A stretch of 64,000 nt of DNA, from contig NZ_AKJY01000085.1 in NCBI RefSeq assembly GCF_000282115.1, positions 1 to 64,000 on the forward strand. Direction: 5' to 3'. Within the stretch, counting starts at the first letter, position 1, and the number at the start of each line of letters is the position of its first letter. The stretch comes from Chryseobacterium populi (lineage in GTDB: Bacteria; Bacteroidota; Bacteroidia; Flavobacteriales; Weeksellaceae). The position numbers and the translations under genes were made by a program. The notes under the pieces are model-generated. The model was not told the DNA's origin, did not search any database, and saw only the letters and a list, made by a program, of their open reading frames with translations. Shown here piece by piece: positions 28,159 through 37,766 of this stretch.

Positions 28159-29007
28159 CTAATAATCTCCTAAAGTTTCTTCAAGCTGGTCTAACGCTTT
28201 TGCCAATTGCTCATCATTAGGTGCTTTTCCGTGCCAGGCGTGGCTTCCCATCATATAATCGACTCCGTATCCCATTTCTGTTTTCAGGAGAATACAAATT
28301 GGCTGTCCCTGCCCTGTCAATGATTTTGCCCTGTCTAAAGCAGTAAGAATTTCTTCCATATCATTTCCGTTTTCCACTTCCAGAACTTTCCAGCCGAAGG
28401 CCTCGAATTTGGTTTTAAGGTTACCTAAAGACAGTACTTTGGAAGTAGGACCGTCAATCTGCTGACCATTGTAATCTACGGTTGCAATAAGATTGTCGAC
28501 CTTGTTGTGAGATGCATACATAATAGCTTCCCAATTCTGTCCTTCCTGTAATTCACCATCGCCATGAAGCGAGAAAACGAGGTTTTTATCTTTGCTTAAT
28601 TTTTTACCGACTGCGTGGCCAATCGCCACAGACAAACCTTGTCCAAGCGAACCGGAAGCAACGCGAACACCGGGAAGATGCTCGTGTGTAGTGGGATGAC
28701 CCTGCAATCTGGAATTCAGTTTTCTGAATGTCACCAGTTCTGATTTGTCGAAATACCCTGCGTGTGCCAAAATGCTGTAAAAAACAGGTGAAATATGACC
28801 GTTGGAAAGATAAAAAACATCCTCATCTTTTCCCGTCATATCAAACTCTTCTTTTCTCTTCATCGAATCAAAATACAATGCTACCAGAAAATCCGCACAG
28901 CCGAGCGAACCTCCCGGATGACCCGACTGACAGGCATGAACCATTCTTACAATATCTCTTCTAACCTGTGAAGCAATATTTTTGAGTTTTGAAATATCGT
29001 GCTGCAT
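28159..29007 (-). CDS. Transketolase, N-terminal subunit
   Basis: 282 residues with the thiamine diphosphate-binding domain: SGHPGG at 28-33, LGQGLSVAIG, and the cofactor motif starting GDGE at 149-152 and ending at Asn180 in VDYNGQQ. Half of a split transketolase whose other half is the next gene. Starts only 4 bp after the transaldolase stop, so the two are coupled. In this setting it channels xylulose-5-phosphate from arabinose and xylose into glycolysis. Confidence 0.92.
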   Translation of the reverse strand: MQHDISKLKNIASQVRRDIVRMVHACQSGHPGGSLGCADFLVALYFDSMKRKEEFDMTGKDEDVFYLSNGHISPVFYSILAHAGYFDKSELVTFRKLNSRLQGHPTTHEHLPGVRVASGSLGQGLSVAIGHAVGKKLSKDKNLVFSLHGDGELQEGQNWEAIMYASHNKVDNLIATVDYNGQQIDGPTSKVLSLGNLKTKFEAFGWKVLEVENGNDMEEILTALDRAKSLTGQGQPICILLKTEMGYGVDYMMGSHAWHGKAPNDEQLAKALDQLEETLGDY

Positions 29008-29011
29008 ATCA

Positions 29012-29665
29012 TTATTTCATTTTTTGTGAATCTTTTATAAACTGTTCCAAACCGCTGTCTGTTAAGGGATGCTTCAATAGTGACAAAATCGGAGGTAAAG
29101 GACAGGTTACCACATCGGCACCTATTTTCGCACAATTTATAATGTGCATACTGTGCCTTACGGAAGCTGCTAAAATTTCTGTCTCAAAGCCGAAATTATC
29201 AAAAATGGTCCTGATTTCTTCAATTAAATTCAGCCCATCGGTAGAAATATCATCCAGCCTGCCTAAAAAGGGTGAAACATAAGTCGCTCCTGCTTTTGCA
29301 GCCAAAAGTGCCTGTCCGGCAGAGAAAATCAGGGTACAGTTGGTACGGATTCCTTTTCCGGAAAAATATTTGATTGCTTTGATACCATCTTTAGTGACCG
29401 GAACTTTTACCACAATCTGTGGGTGAAGTGCTGCCAGTTCCTCTCCTTCCGTTATCATTTCATCATAAGTAATTCCTATAACTTCGGCACTTACATCTCC
29501 ATCTACGATATCACAGATTTCAAGATAATGGTTGAGTATATTTTCTTTTCCGGAGATCCCTTCTTTCGCCATAAGAGAAGGATTGGTGGTAACGCCATCA
29601 AGAATGCCCAATGCATTGGCTTCTTCTATCATCGAGAGATTGGCAGTGTCAATAAAAAATTTCAT
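29012..29665 (-). CDS. FSA/TalC-type transaldolase
   Basis: 217 residues, a small transaldolase or fructose-6-phosphate aldolase. The Schiff-base lysine is Lys87 in IVVKVPVT; other landmarks are FIDTANL and GVTTNPSL at the N-terminus, and [10 protein letters not shown]. Length is that of the short FSA/TalC subfamily. The two activities cannot be told apart here. First gene of the pentose-phosphate operon with transketolase; a perfect 29-bp palindrome that fits the AraR operator precedes it by 18 bp. Confidence 0.9.
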   Translation of the reverse strand: MKFFIDTANLSMIEEANALGILDGVTTNPSLMAKEGISGKENILNHYLEICDIVDGDVSAEVIGITYDEMITEGEELAALHPQIVVKVPVTKDGIKAIKYFSGKGIRTNCTLIFSAGQALLAAKAGATYVSPFLGRLDDISTDGLNLIEEIRTIFDNFGFETEILAASVRHSMHIINCAKIGADVVTCPLPPILSLLKHPLTDSGLEQFIKDSQKMK

Positions 29666-29683
29666 AAAATAGATTGTTAAAAT

Positions 29684-29712
29684 TATATAAGTGTTAAAAT
29701 TACACTTATATA
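29684..29712 (-). promoter_or_regulatory. AraR operator-like perfect palindrome
   Basis: Perfect inverted repeat with 11-bp arms, TATATAAGTGT and ACACTTATATA, around a 7-bp centre. The core (ATAAGTGT-N7-ACACTTAT, 29687-29709) fits the operator consensus found at araR, GH127, araB and GH3. It lies 18 bp before the transaldolase start, where a repressor would block transcription or initiation. Confidence 0.75.
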
Positions 29713-29819
29713 TTCATCCATACAATTTTTTCTCTGAAATTTATAGATATGTCTTTAACTTCACAATCTTACTATTTCAGAGAAATAAGGATATAATAAG
29801 TGATTTCAGTATTAGAAGC

Positions 29820-31871
29820 TTAATTATGATGCCCCATATTAAGTTTAATCTTTTTTAAATCTTCCAGTTCGTGAACTGGTCTTTCAATGTCATAAGGAAT
29901 CGGCAATTTAGAAAATGTCTGGAAATATAGCAGACAGGCATCTTTCCACCACACGGCATCTCTTGCCTGAATTTTAAGCTTCGACTGAACCTGCTGAAAC
30001 CTCTCATCATCAATATATGGCTGCATTCTATCCCATGTTTTTTGATATTCGCGTACCTTCTTTACCCCTGTATCATATTTATAAGATAATTCTTCCCATA
30101 AGGTTTTACCATCCTTCATTTTATAATCCCAGGGAACGTGGTGAAACCAAAGAATCAGATTTTCCGGACAGGTTTTTATATTTCCATACGTTTCATTTAA
30201 TGGAGAAAAATATTGTGAAACAGCATTACTTCCGGATATTGTCCGGTCAAATCCTAAGCCCTGTGCATTGGCCTGATGATAATATACCGGCGACCAGTCC
30301 GGTCTTCCGCCTTTATAATCACCCCAGGGTTCCGGGCCATAATGATGTCCTGATGCGAAAATATGGTGCAAACCAAGCGGCATCATATAATCGACCGCCG
30401 TTTCTCTTGAAGTCAGCATTATTTCTTTTACAGGATTAAGAAAATTATTATCATGGGTAAACGTCATTTTAATCCATTCATCGGCGATCTGCTCAGCAGT
30501 CAGGTCATGGTTCCATGCCAGACGTCCGAAAGCATACCAATTGGCCTGCGCAAACTGATGTCCGGTCCAGTTTTTATCTTCCCCGATATTGGAAACAGCT
30601 GAAATAGCTGAAATTTTTGCGGATCTTAATGTTCCGTCCGTTATCCTGGCAATTGTCGAACCCTTGCCGTCAGAATAGGTATCGCTGTCTAAGGTTTCTT
30701 TAAATAGAGGAGCAAGAAACACAAGATGATTTGAAGAGCCCAGATATTCCTGAGTAATCTGAAATTCAACCATTTCAGGTGTTTTCCTTAATGCTCCGAA
30801 AAGCGGATTAAATGCTTCACGAGGCTGAAAATCAACAGGCCCGTTTTTAATCTGGATAATGACGTTATCCCTGAATTTTCCATCAAGAGGAACAAATTCG
30901 AGATAAGCCTGTTTCGCACGGTCTTCTTTGCTCGGGCTGTAAACGAATGCTCTCCACATGACAATTCCACCATGAGGTTTCAGGATATCTGCCATCATAT
31001 TGGCTCCCTCTGCGTGCGTTCTTCCGTAATCCTGCGGGCCGGGCTGCCCCTCGGAATTGGCTTTCACCAGGAATCCTCCAAAGTCAGGAATTAGTTTATA
31101 AATTTCCGAGGCCTTTTCTTTCCACCATTTCTGAACATCTTTGTTTAAAGGATCAGAATTCTCAAGACCTCCCAAAACTTTTGGCGATGAGAAATTCACT
31201 GACAAATAAACTTTAATTCCGTAAGGTCTGAAAATGTCTGCCAAGACTTTTATTTTTTCAAGATAATCTTTGCGGAGCATATTCGGCGAAGTATTCACAT
31301 TGTTGAGAACGGTCGCATTAATTCCAATTGAGGCGTTGGCCCTTGCATATTCTTCGTATCTCGGGGAAGTTTTATCCGGCAAATCTTCCCATTTCCACAG
31401 AGAATGCCCGGCATAGCCACGCTCTATCGTTCCGTCCAGGTTATCCCAATGGTTTAGAATCCTGACGTCATATGAGGGTTTTTCGGTAATATTAAGATTT
31501 GTTGTCGCAGAATTGGTCTGCTGTAAACGCAAAATATGATAAACTCCATACAACAAACCGATTTCTTTTTCAGCAGAAATGACAAGTCTGTTCTGAACTG
31601 ATTTTATCATATAGCCGCCTTTCAGGTTTTTTAATGATTTGTCCGTACGAAGTTCCACAGCCTGACCCTGCCAATGGCTGCTCAGTTCTTTTTTAGCAAT
31701 GTTCAGAGTAGGATTATTCCCCTTGGAAATGATCTTATCGGCAGAAACGCCGTTTTTTGCCGGAAACCGAAGCCACAGCTGACTTCCGTCCTCCGCCAAA
31801 ATCGTTAACGGAATCATTAAAAATAATAGAAAATACTGTCGGAAATTTTGCATTTGGAATTGTTTTTTCAA
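29820..31871 (-). CDS. GH67 alpha-glucuronidase
   Basis: 683 residues with a signal peptide (FLLFLMIPLTILAE). Removes 4-O-methylglucuronic acid from the non-reducing end of xylo-oligosaccharides. Catalytic residues fit the family: Glu274 (ANSEGQPGP), Asp347 (GPVDFQP) and Glu375 (ITQEYLG); the spacings of 73 and 28 residues equal those I recall for Cellvibrio GlcA67A. It acts after endo-xylanase, probably in the periplasm. Last gene of the GH127 to GH67 operon. A GH115 enzyme with the complementary internal specificity lies elsewhere in the locus. Confidence 0.94.
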   Translation of the reverse strand: MKKQFQMQNFRQYFLLFLMIPLTILAEDGSQLWLRFPAKNGVSADKIISKGNNPTLNIAKKELSSHWQGQAVELRTDKSLKNLKGGYMIKSVQNRLVISAEKEIGLLYGVYHILRLQQTNSATTNLNITEKPSYDVRILNHWDNLDGTIERGYAGHSLWKWEDLPDKTSPRYEEYARANASIGINATVLNNVNTSPNMLRKDYLEKIKVLADIFRPYGIKVYLSVNFSSPKVLGGLENSDPLNKDVQKWWKEKASEIYKLIPDFGGFLVKANSEGQPGPQDYGRTHAEGANMMADILKPHGGIVMWRAFVYSPSKEDRAKQAYLEFVPLDGKFRDNVIIQIKNGPVDFQPREAFNPLFGALRKTPEMVEFQITQEYLGSSNHLVFLAPLFKETLDSDTYSDGKGSTIARITDGTLRSAKISAISAVSNIGEDKNWTGHQFAQANWYAFGRLAWNHDLTAEQIADEWIKMTFTHDNNFLNPVKEIMLTSRETAVDYMMPLGLHHIFASGHHYGPEPWGDYKGGRPDWSPVYYHQANAQGLGFDRTISGSNAVSQYFSPLNETYGNIKTCPENLILWFHHVPWDYKMKDGKTLWEELSYKYDTGVKKVREYQKTWDRMQPYIDDERFQQVQSKLKIQARDAVWWKDACLLYFQTFSKLPIPYDIERPVHELEDLKKIKLNMGHHN

Positions 31872-31921
31872 TAGGTTTCACCTACAGTTATTAATATTGA
31901 AGGCTTCTGAATTTTTTAAGC

Positions 31922-32890
31922 TTAATTATCCAGACCTTCAATGGTTTTAATTTTACCATTTTCATCATATTCAAGCTCAATTACTTTCATACTTCTTAGC
32001 CAGGTTTTTCCTTCGCTCGGTACAGAATCATGGAAGAACAAATACCATTTTCCTTTAAATTCTACAATACTGTGATGGGTTGTCCATCCAACGACAGGTG
32101 TCAGGATCTCACCCTGAAAAGTAAACGGCCCATAAGGACTGTCACCGGTTGCATAACAAATTAAATGAGTATCGCCGGTAGAATATGAAAAATAATATTT
32201 ACCGTTGTATTTATGCATCCATGAAGCTTCAAAAAAACGATGCTTGTCGCCGTGAAGTAAAGGATTGCCGTTTTCATCAAGAATCAGAACGTCTTTCGGT
32301 TCTTCTCCGAATTCCAGTATATCATCGCTCAGCAAAGCAACTTTTGAAGGAATTGCAGGTTCATTCTCATGAGGAAGAATCGCTGATTCCAATGCTTTGT
32401 TGTTTCTGTAACGCTGCAATTGCCCACCCCAGATTCCGCCGAAATACATATAATGTTTTCCGTTTTCCTCAAAAATACAAGGATCGATGCTGTAGCTTCC
32501 CATCATAGGGTGTTTCTCGGGTACAAAAGGTCCGTAAGGCTTGTCGCTCACTGCAACGCCAATCCTGAAGATGTCATTTTTATCTTTTAACGGAAAATAC
32601 ATATAATATCTGCCGTTTTTATATGCAACATCACAATCCCACAGTTGTCTTCCCGACCACGGAATATCCTTTACCGAAAGGACAACACCATGGTCTGTGA
32701 TTTCACCATTCTCCACATCATCCAGGGAAAAAACGTGGTAATCATTCATATCAAAATGGTCTCCGTTGTCATTTTCTTCCATTCCGCTCTCCCGGTCATG
32801 TGATGGGTAGATGTACAATTTACCTTCAAAAACATGTACGGAAGGGTCTGCCATATAATCTTTCGGAAAGAGATATTTTGCTTTTTTCAT
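31922..32890 (-). CDS. GH43 beta-xylosidase/arabinofuranosidase
   Basis: 322 residues, single five-bladed propeller domain, no signal peptide, so probably cytoplasmic. The three GH43 acidic residues are visible: Asp15 (YMADPSVH, base), Asp136 (SIDPCIF, pKa modulator) and Glu221 (FFEASW, acid). Such cytoplasmic enzymes split imported xylo- or arabino-oligosaccharides. The exact sugar cannot be decided from these motifs. It lies 34 bp after GH10 and 50 bp before GH67. Confidence 0.88.
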   Translation of the reverse strand: MKKAKYLFPKDYMADPSVHVFEGKLYIYPSHDRESGMEENDNGDHFDMNDYHVFSLDDVENGEITDHGVVLSVKDIPWSGRQLWDCDVAYKNGRYYMYFPLKDKNDIFRIGVAVSDKPYGPFVPEKHPMMGSYSIDPCIFEENGKHYMYFGGIWGGQLQRYRNNKALESAILPHENEPAIPSKVALLSDDILEFGEEPKDVLILDENGNPLLHGDKHRFFEASWMHKYNGKYYFSYSTGDTHLICYATGDSPYGPFTFQGEILTPVVGWTTHHSIVEFKGKWYLFFHDSVPSEGKTWLRSMKVIELEYDENGKIKTIEGLDN

Positions 32891-32924
32891 TGTTTTAATT
32901 AGAAGTTAGATACTAAATATTAGA

Positions 32925-34046
32925 TTATTTTTCTTTTGTTAGCTGAATAATTTTTTTCACCACAGGTTTTGCCTGATCATTCCGGTCAAAAAGTAACGGA
33001 TAATCGGTTCTTCCTTTTACCGGGAAATCATTTTTCCAGGATTGGGCATCGGTAACACCCCATAAAGTCACTCTTCTGATTTTATCCTGATGTTTCAGGA
33101 ATATTCTGAAAAAATCAAGATAACGGTTTTCCCACTCTGCTTTTACATTTTCCGGAAGACCTTTGGTATAGGGATTCATTTTTGCCTGATATTCCACGGT
33201 GTCCGAAATATTGGCGGAAGTTCCCCACGGAGAAGGAAGCGCGCTGATTTCCATTTCAGTAATATTTACTTTGACACCGGCTGAAGCATAATCAACAATT
33301 GCTTTTTCATATTCATTAATTGATGGAGTATCCAAACCGACATGGGTCTGCATCCCTACACCATCAACTCGTATACCTCTGGATTTCATATTTTTAACCA
33401 TTTTTATCACGGTCTGAACTTTTCCGGGATACCACTCATTGTAATCATTGTAATACAATTCTGCATTCGGGTCTGCTTCCTGCGCATACTGAAATGCTAA
33501 GGGAATAAATTCTTCACCAAGGATTTCGTAGAATTTACTTTTACGGTAGGAGCCATCTTCCATTATCGCTTCATTCACTACATCCCAACCTTTTACACGG
33601 CCTTTGTACCTGGTCACAACTGTTGTGATGTGATTCTTCATTCTTTGTTTAAGAATTTCTGCAGAAACGTCTTTCCCGTCTTTATCCACGAAAAACCAAT
33701 TCGGCAACTGTGAATGCCAAATTAAAGTATGCCCGATGATAAACATTTTATTTTTCTCACCGAACGCTACAAATTTATCGGCATCATCAAAAAAGAATTT
33801 GCCTTCTTCCGGCTGCAGAAACATTGATTTCATACAGTTTTCCGCAACAATGGAGCTAAACTGATTTTTAATGATTCCAACTGATTTCTCATCTGTTTCA
33901 TGAACCTGCGGAAGGTTCATTGCTGTTCCGATGTAGAACTTATTTTTGAATGCATTTTTCAGGGTGGCACCAGAATTTACCGTACCTGCTGTTTTGCAAG
34001 AGATTGTTAAGGTTAGAATTCCTAATAATGCTACTATTTTTTTCAT
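32925..34046 (-). CDS. GH10 endo-1,4-beta-xylanase lipoprotein
   Basis: 373 residues. Lipoprotein signal with Cys17 in TISCK, so it is anchored in the envelope, probably on the outer membrane. The GH10 barrel is complete: [13 protein letters not shown] at 105-117, acid/base Glu159 in DVVNEAI, and nucleophile Glu264 in VNITEMEI. Cuts the xylan backbone and tolerates side chains, releasing decorated oligosaccharides for GH67, GH43 and the arabinosidases. A gap of 238 bp separates it from the transporter gene upstream, so a second promoter is possible. Confidence 0.95.
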   Translation of the reverse strand: MKKIVALLGILTLTISCKTAGTVNSGATLKNAFKNKFYIGTAMNLPQVHETDEKSVGIIKNQFSSIVAENCMKSMFLQPEEGKFFFDDADKFVAFGEKNKMFIIGHTLIWHSQLPNWFFVDKDGKDVSAEILKQRMKNHITTVVTRYKGRVKGWDVVNEAIMEDGSYRKSKFYEILGEEFIPLAFQYAQEADPNAELYYNDYNEWYPGKVQTVIKMVKNMKSRGIRVDGVGMQTHVGLDTPSINEYEKAIVDYASAGVKVNITEMEISALPSPWGTSANISDTVEYQAKMNPYTKGLPENVKAEWENRYLDFFRIFLKHQDKIRRVTLWGVTDAQSWKNDFPVKGRTDYPLLFDRNDQAKPVVKKIIQLTKEK

Positions 34047-34284
34047 AAAGATTTTTATTTTTTAATAAATCAGTTCCATAGAGAACAGAAAATTTGTGAA
34101 CGCAAAAGCCCGTAAGGTTTTTGGATTACTAAATATTTTAGGTTCGCAAAGGCATAAACTCAGCAAAGAACTATTAGTCATTAACTCTTTCAGTGTATTG
34201 ATCTTAGCTCAGCATGAATGAAATCTTCGATTGTACTCAGGATAAATTCAGACGGATAAAGCTTCCCAAATTTTTATCAGATCA

Positions 34285-35739
34285 TTAATCTTTTGATTTT
34301 CTTCTTTCTTTAAGATCCTGTTCGATTTTGATTTCCATTTTTTTGTTGATTTCGTAAAACAACAGCAATCCGCACGCTAAAAAGAACGGGATGGAAGGAA
34401 ATATGCTAACCAGCATTTTGGCACCCATTGAAACTGTTTCCGGTTGTATTACATTAACCGAACCTTCTGAGGAGATATAGCCGTATTTCCCGATAATTAG
34501 TGCGACTAATGAACTTCCGATACTTAAGCCTACCTTTAAGCCTACCATCATTGCAGAGAAAATAATTGCTGTCGCCCGCCTGTTGTTTTTCCATTCTGAA
34601 TAATCGGCGACATCCGCGATCATTGCCCAAAGTAGTGGCGTGCCTATTCCGTAGAAGAAACCATGCAAAATCTGTGACAAGAACATCAATCCTACCGATT
34701 TTGGGGGATAAAATATAAATGCAAGCACAAATAATGTTGAAATAAACAACGATGCGATGAATGCATCTCTTTTGCCATATTTATCGGCAAATCTTTTGGA
34801 AAAGGTAATCCCGACAATCATCATAATAATTCCGCCTGCATTAAAGAGCCCGAAACCTGCTGAACGAGGATCTTCGCCAAAGAAATTCATCCCGATGGAA
34901 TTGAAGAAATCAGTAATCGGCGATATAAATTGCTTAAGCGAGGCTTCATCTACATAATTGTTAAAATAATATACATAAGAACCACCTTTCATTGCTAATG
35001 TAATAAAAATCAACGCTGTAACTGTCAGCATTATAATCCAGGGTTTGTTTTTCTTCAAATCTTTTAAATCTGCACCTAAACTTGATTCCTGCTCCGGTTT
35101 CGGAATGACTCTTTCTTTGGTCGTGAAGAATGTGATCAGCAGCATTACCGTGCCGATAATGGCCAGCCAGGTCATTACTACCTCGATTCCGGCAGCTTTG
35201 TCACCATGTCCGGCAGATAAGATAATCGGCAGCATAAATACCTGAACAAAAAACTGTGCAAACATTACAGCAACAAAACGATAAGAGGAAATACTGTTTC
35301 TTTCGCCCATATCACCGGTAATAACACCGCTTAAAGCTGCATAAGGTAAGTTATTGGCCGCATAAAGCAATAGCAGCAAAGAATAAGTAACTGCGGCATA
35401 AATCATTTTCCCCTGATACGAAAAATCGGGTGTGCTGAAGGCGAAAAATGCCGCTGCACCCAGCGGAATTGCTGAAAGTAAAATCCACGGACGGAATTTC
35501 CCCCATTTTGTTCGGGTTCTGTCTGCCAATGCACCGACAAGAGGATTGAAGCCAAAACCTGCAACCAGGCCAACACTGAGTGTGATGACAGACGCGTCTT
35601 CTGCTTTTAACCCGTAAATATCTGTGTAAAAATACGCCAAATACGTTACGAGCGTCTGGAAAACCAAATTGGCAGCCAAATCTCCTAAGCTGTAGCCGAC
35701 TTTTTCAACGACAGATATTTTTTGAGATGAATGATTCAT
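34285..35739 (-). CDS. GPH-family sugar/oligosaccharide transporter
   Basis: 484 residues, about twelve membrane segments, major facilitator of the glycoside-pentoside-hexuronide type (cation symport). The family signature is present: EKVGYSLGDLAANLVFQ at the N-terminus, and ADRTRTKWGKFRPWILL in the loop between helices 2 and 3. The likely cargo is xylosides or glucurono-xylo-oligosaccharides, judging by its neighbours. This is inner-membrane uptake; no outer-membrane SusCD is seen in the window. Confidence 0.9.
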   Translation of the reverse strand: MNHSSQKISVVEKVGYSLGDLAANLVFQTLVTYLAYFYTDIYGLKAEDASVITLSVGLVAGFGFNPLVGALADRTRTKWGKFRPWILLSAIPLGAAAFFAFSTPDFSYQGKMIYAAVTYSLLLLLYAANNLPYAALSGVITGDMGERNSISSYRFVAVMFAQFFVQVFMLPIILSAGHGDKAAGIEVVMTWLAIIGTVMLLITFFTTKERVIPKPEQESSLGADLKDLKKNKPWIIMLTVTALIFITLAMKGGSYVYYFNNYVDEASLKQFISPITDFFNSIGMNFFGEDPRSAGFGLFNAGGIIMMIVGITFSKRFADKYGKRDAFIASLFISTLFVLAFIFYPPKSVGLMFLSQILHGFFYGIGTPLLWAMIADVADYSEWKNNRRATAIIFSAMMVGLKVGLSIGSSLVALIIGKYGYISSEGSVNVIQPETVSMGAKMLVSIFPSIPFFLACGLLLFYEINKKMEIKIEQDLKERRKSKD

Positions 35740-35826
35740 ATGAGTTTAGATATTAGGTATATAAATAATTGATAATAATCTATTTAAAGTTTGTTTTAGA
35801 TAATATCCGGAGTACCGGCAGCTTCC

Positions 35827-37740
35827 TTATTCTGTTGTAAACGGCGAAGCGGGAAGTCCGGTTTTGTTTTTCAGGTTTCCGTCAGGATTGTCTGCCCAGT
35901 CGTAGCGGACTGCGGACGGTTCGTTTACATCATCATTCCATACAGTGATATTCTTACCTTCAATTTTTGCTTTTGCCCATTGGTATTTTCCATCTTTGCC
36001 TTTAATGGCAAAACCTTTCAGTTCTGAAACAGGAGCAAAATCATCAGTTCCGTTTTTAAAGGAAAGAATAATCTTATTTCCTTCTACTTTCATTGACTGA
36101 TAAACCGGTCCGTCTGCAATAATATTTTTTTTGTATGCAACTTTAAGCGCCTGCAAAGCCAACCTGTCTCCGACTGTTTTCTTATCAAGCGGATGAATAT
36201 CATTCCATTCTCCTACATCAATGATTACAGCAAGTCCGGTGTTCGGGACTTTGAGGGAAACCTGACGCTGCTGATTTCTGAGTTCTGCCCAGTTACTTTC
36301 AACAGGCTGTGTTTTTGGTTCCATAAAATTAGCCAATTGTACGATAAAGAAAGGCAAATCTTTCCGGTTCCATTTATTTCGCCAATCCAGAATCATCATG
36401 GTCAGCAAATCTCCATATTCTTTTGGTTTTCCGGTATTACTTTCGCCCTGATACCAAATTGCACCTTTAATATTATAATTGATAAGAGGATTAATCATTG
36501 CATCATACAATCCGATCGGTTTCCAACGGATAAACGTTTGTCCGGGAGCCATTTTTTCCATTTTAGCTCCTATTTTATATTTCCATTCGGCCTTTAAATC
36601 GATTTTATTTCCGTCAATTTCAAGATAGTAGGGTTTGTCCATTATGAATTCTCCTTTTCCGTTTCCGTTGGAAATTCTTACGGCAATCACATTTTTTCCT
36701 TCTTTTAAAACACCTTTCGGAATATTGTACCAGCGAGGTGGATATTCGTAGGTTACATTTCCTACTTTTGCACCGTTGATGTAGGTCACATCGGCATCTT
36801 TTATTCTTCCTAAATTTAAAAATGCAGCTTTTCCTGCCTGATTTTTAGTTAAACTAATTTCTTTTCTGAACCATATGGAACCTTCGAAAGGGCCTTCTTT
36901 ATCTTCCCACGAACCGGGAACCTGCATTATTTTCCATCCGGAATCATCCAAATCGAAGCTTTCCCAGTGTTGACTTAGCCCGATATCGCTTTGATCAAGC
37001 TCTGTATACCACGCTTTGCTGAGTGACCGTTCTGTAGATTCTGTAGATTTTATCAGCTCATCGTCTTGCCATTTTTTGGCTTCATCCACATATTCAGGAT
37101 ATTTTTGAAGAGAATTTTCATCCATCCAGGCCTGAACCGGAGAACCGCCTAAACTTGTGTGGATGATGCCAACAGCAACCTTATTTTTCAGACTCAGTTC
37201 TCTTGCGAAAAAATAGGCAACACCTGAGAAATTAAGAATAGTCTGAGGATTTGTAGCTTCCCATTTACCACCGTCAAGCTCAGTTTGGGGTGACTTAAAA
37301 TTATATTTTTGGGGAACGGTGAAAAATCTGATATTCTGATTATTTGCATTTTTGATTTCCTCAGCATAAAGCGGTGTCAGTCTTCGCATCGGAAGCTCCA
37401 TATTCGATTGTCCGGAAGCCAGCCAGACATCCCCGATAAAAATATCTTTCAATGTAATTTCATTGATGGTCATCGTATACGGACCTCCAGCTTTCTGCTT
37501 TGGAAGAGTCATTTTCCAGTCTCCGTTTGGATCTGCAGTTGTATTGTATTTTCTGTTTAGGAATTCTACTATCACTTTTTCTCCGGCATCTGCTTTTCCC
37601 CAAACATTCAGCTTTTGGTTTCTCTGTAAAACCATTCCGTCTGAAACCAATGCAGGAAGCTTAACTTTAGCAGTGATAAAAGAAATACATAATAAGCCGA
37701 CGAAGAAAATTAATATTTTAAAAAAGATCCTGTTTTTCAT
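35827..37740 (-). CDS. SASA-type acetylesterase (acetylxylan esterase-like)
   Basis: 637 residues with a signal peptide (residues about 1-24). SGNH-like esterase of the sialate O-acetylesterase domain type: GQSNMELP with Ser112, the GAIWYQGESN block near 435, and NDIHPLDKKTVG near 520 giving the Asp/His pair. A galactose-binding-like beta-sandwich is inserted at about 250-390 (SWEDKEGPFEGSIWFRKEI, then NPGKG-like loops). In xylan loci such proteins remove acetyl groups from xylan or its oligosaccharides; sialic acid is not expected here. Confidence 0.82.
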   Translation of the reverse strand: MKNRIFFKILIFFVGLLCISFITAKVKLPALVSDGMVLQRNQKLNVWGKADAGEKVIVEFLNRKYNTTADPNGDWKMTLPKQKAGGPYTMTINEITLKDIFIGDVWLASGQSNMELPMRRLTPLYAEEIKNANNQNIRFFTVPQKYNFKSPQTELDGGKWEATNPQTILNFSGVAYFFARELSLKNKVAVGIIHTSLGGSPVQAWMDENSLQKYPEYVDEAKKWQDDELIKSTESTERSLSKAWYTELDQSDIGLSQHWESFDLDDSGWKIMQVPGSWEDKEGPFEGSIWFRKEISLTKNQAGKAAFLNLGRIKDADVTYINGAKVGNVTYEYPPRWYNIPKGVLKEGKNVIAVRISNGNGKGEFIMDKPYYLEIDGNKIDLKAEWKYKIGAKMEKMAPGQTFIRWKPIGLYDAMINPLINYNIKGAIWYQGESNTGKPKEYGDLLTMMILDWRNKWNRKDLPFFIVQLANFMEPKTQPVESNWAELRNQQRQVSLKVPNTGLAVIIDVGEWNDIHPLDKKTVGDRLALQALKVAYKKNIIADGPVYQSMKVEGNKIILSFKNGTDDFAPVSELKGFAIKGKDGKYQWAKAKIEGKNITVWNDDVNEPSAVRYDWADNPDGNLKNKTGLPASPFTTE

Positions 37741-37766
37741 AACAAATTTGAATTCTGCAGTTTATT

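Noticed and set aside
34047-34284. Regulatory RNA or operator upstream of GH10
   Set aside because: The 238-bp gap has several TTTGCG-type words but no copy of the AraR palindrome and no stable structure by eye. A local promoter is possible but unsupported.
35827-37740. Sialic acid utilisation enzyme
   Set aside because: The domain is named after sialate O-acetylesterase, but no sialidase or sialic acid catabolic gene is present and the neighbours act on xylan.
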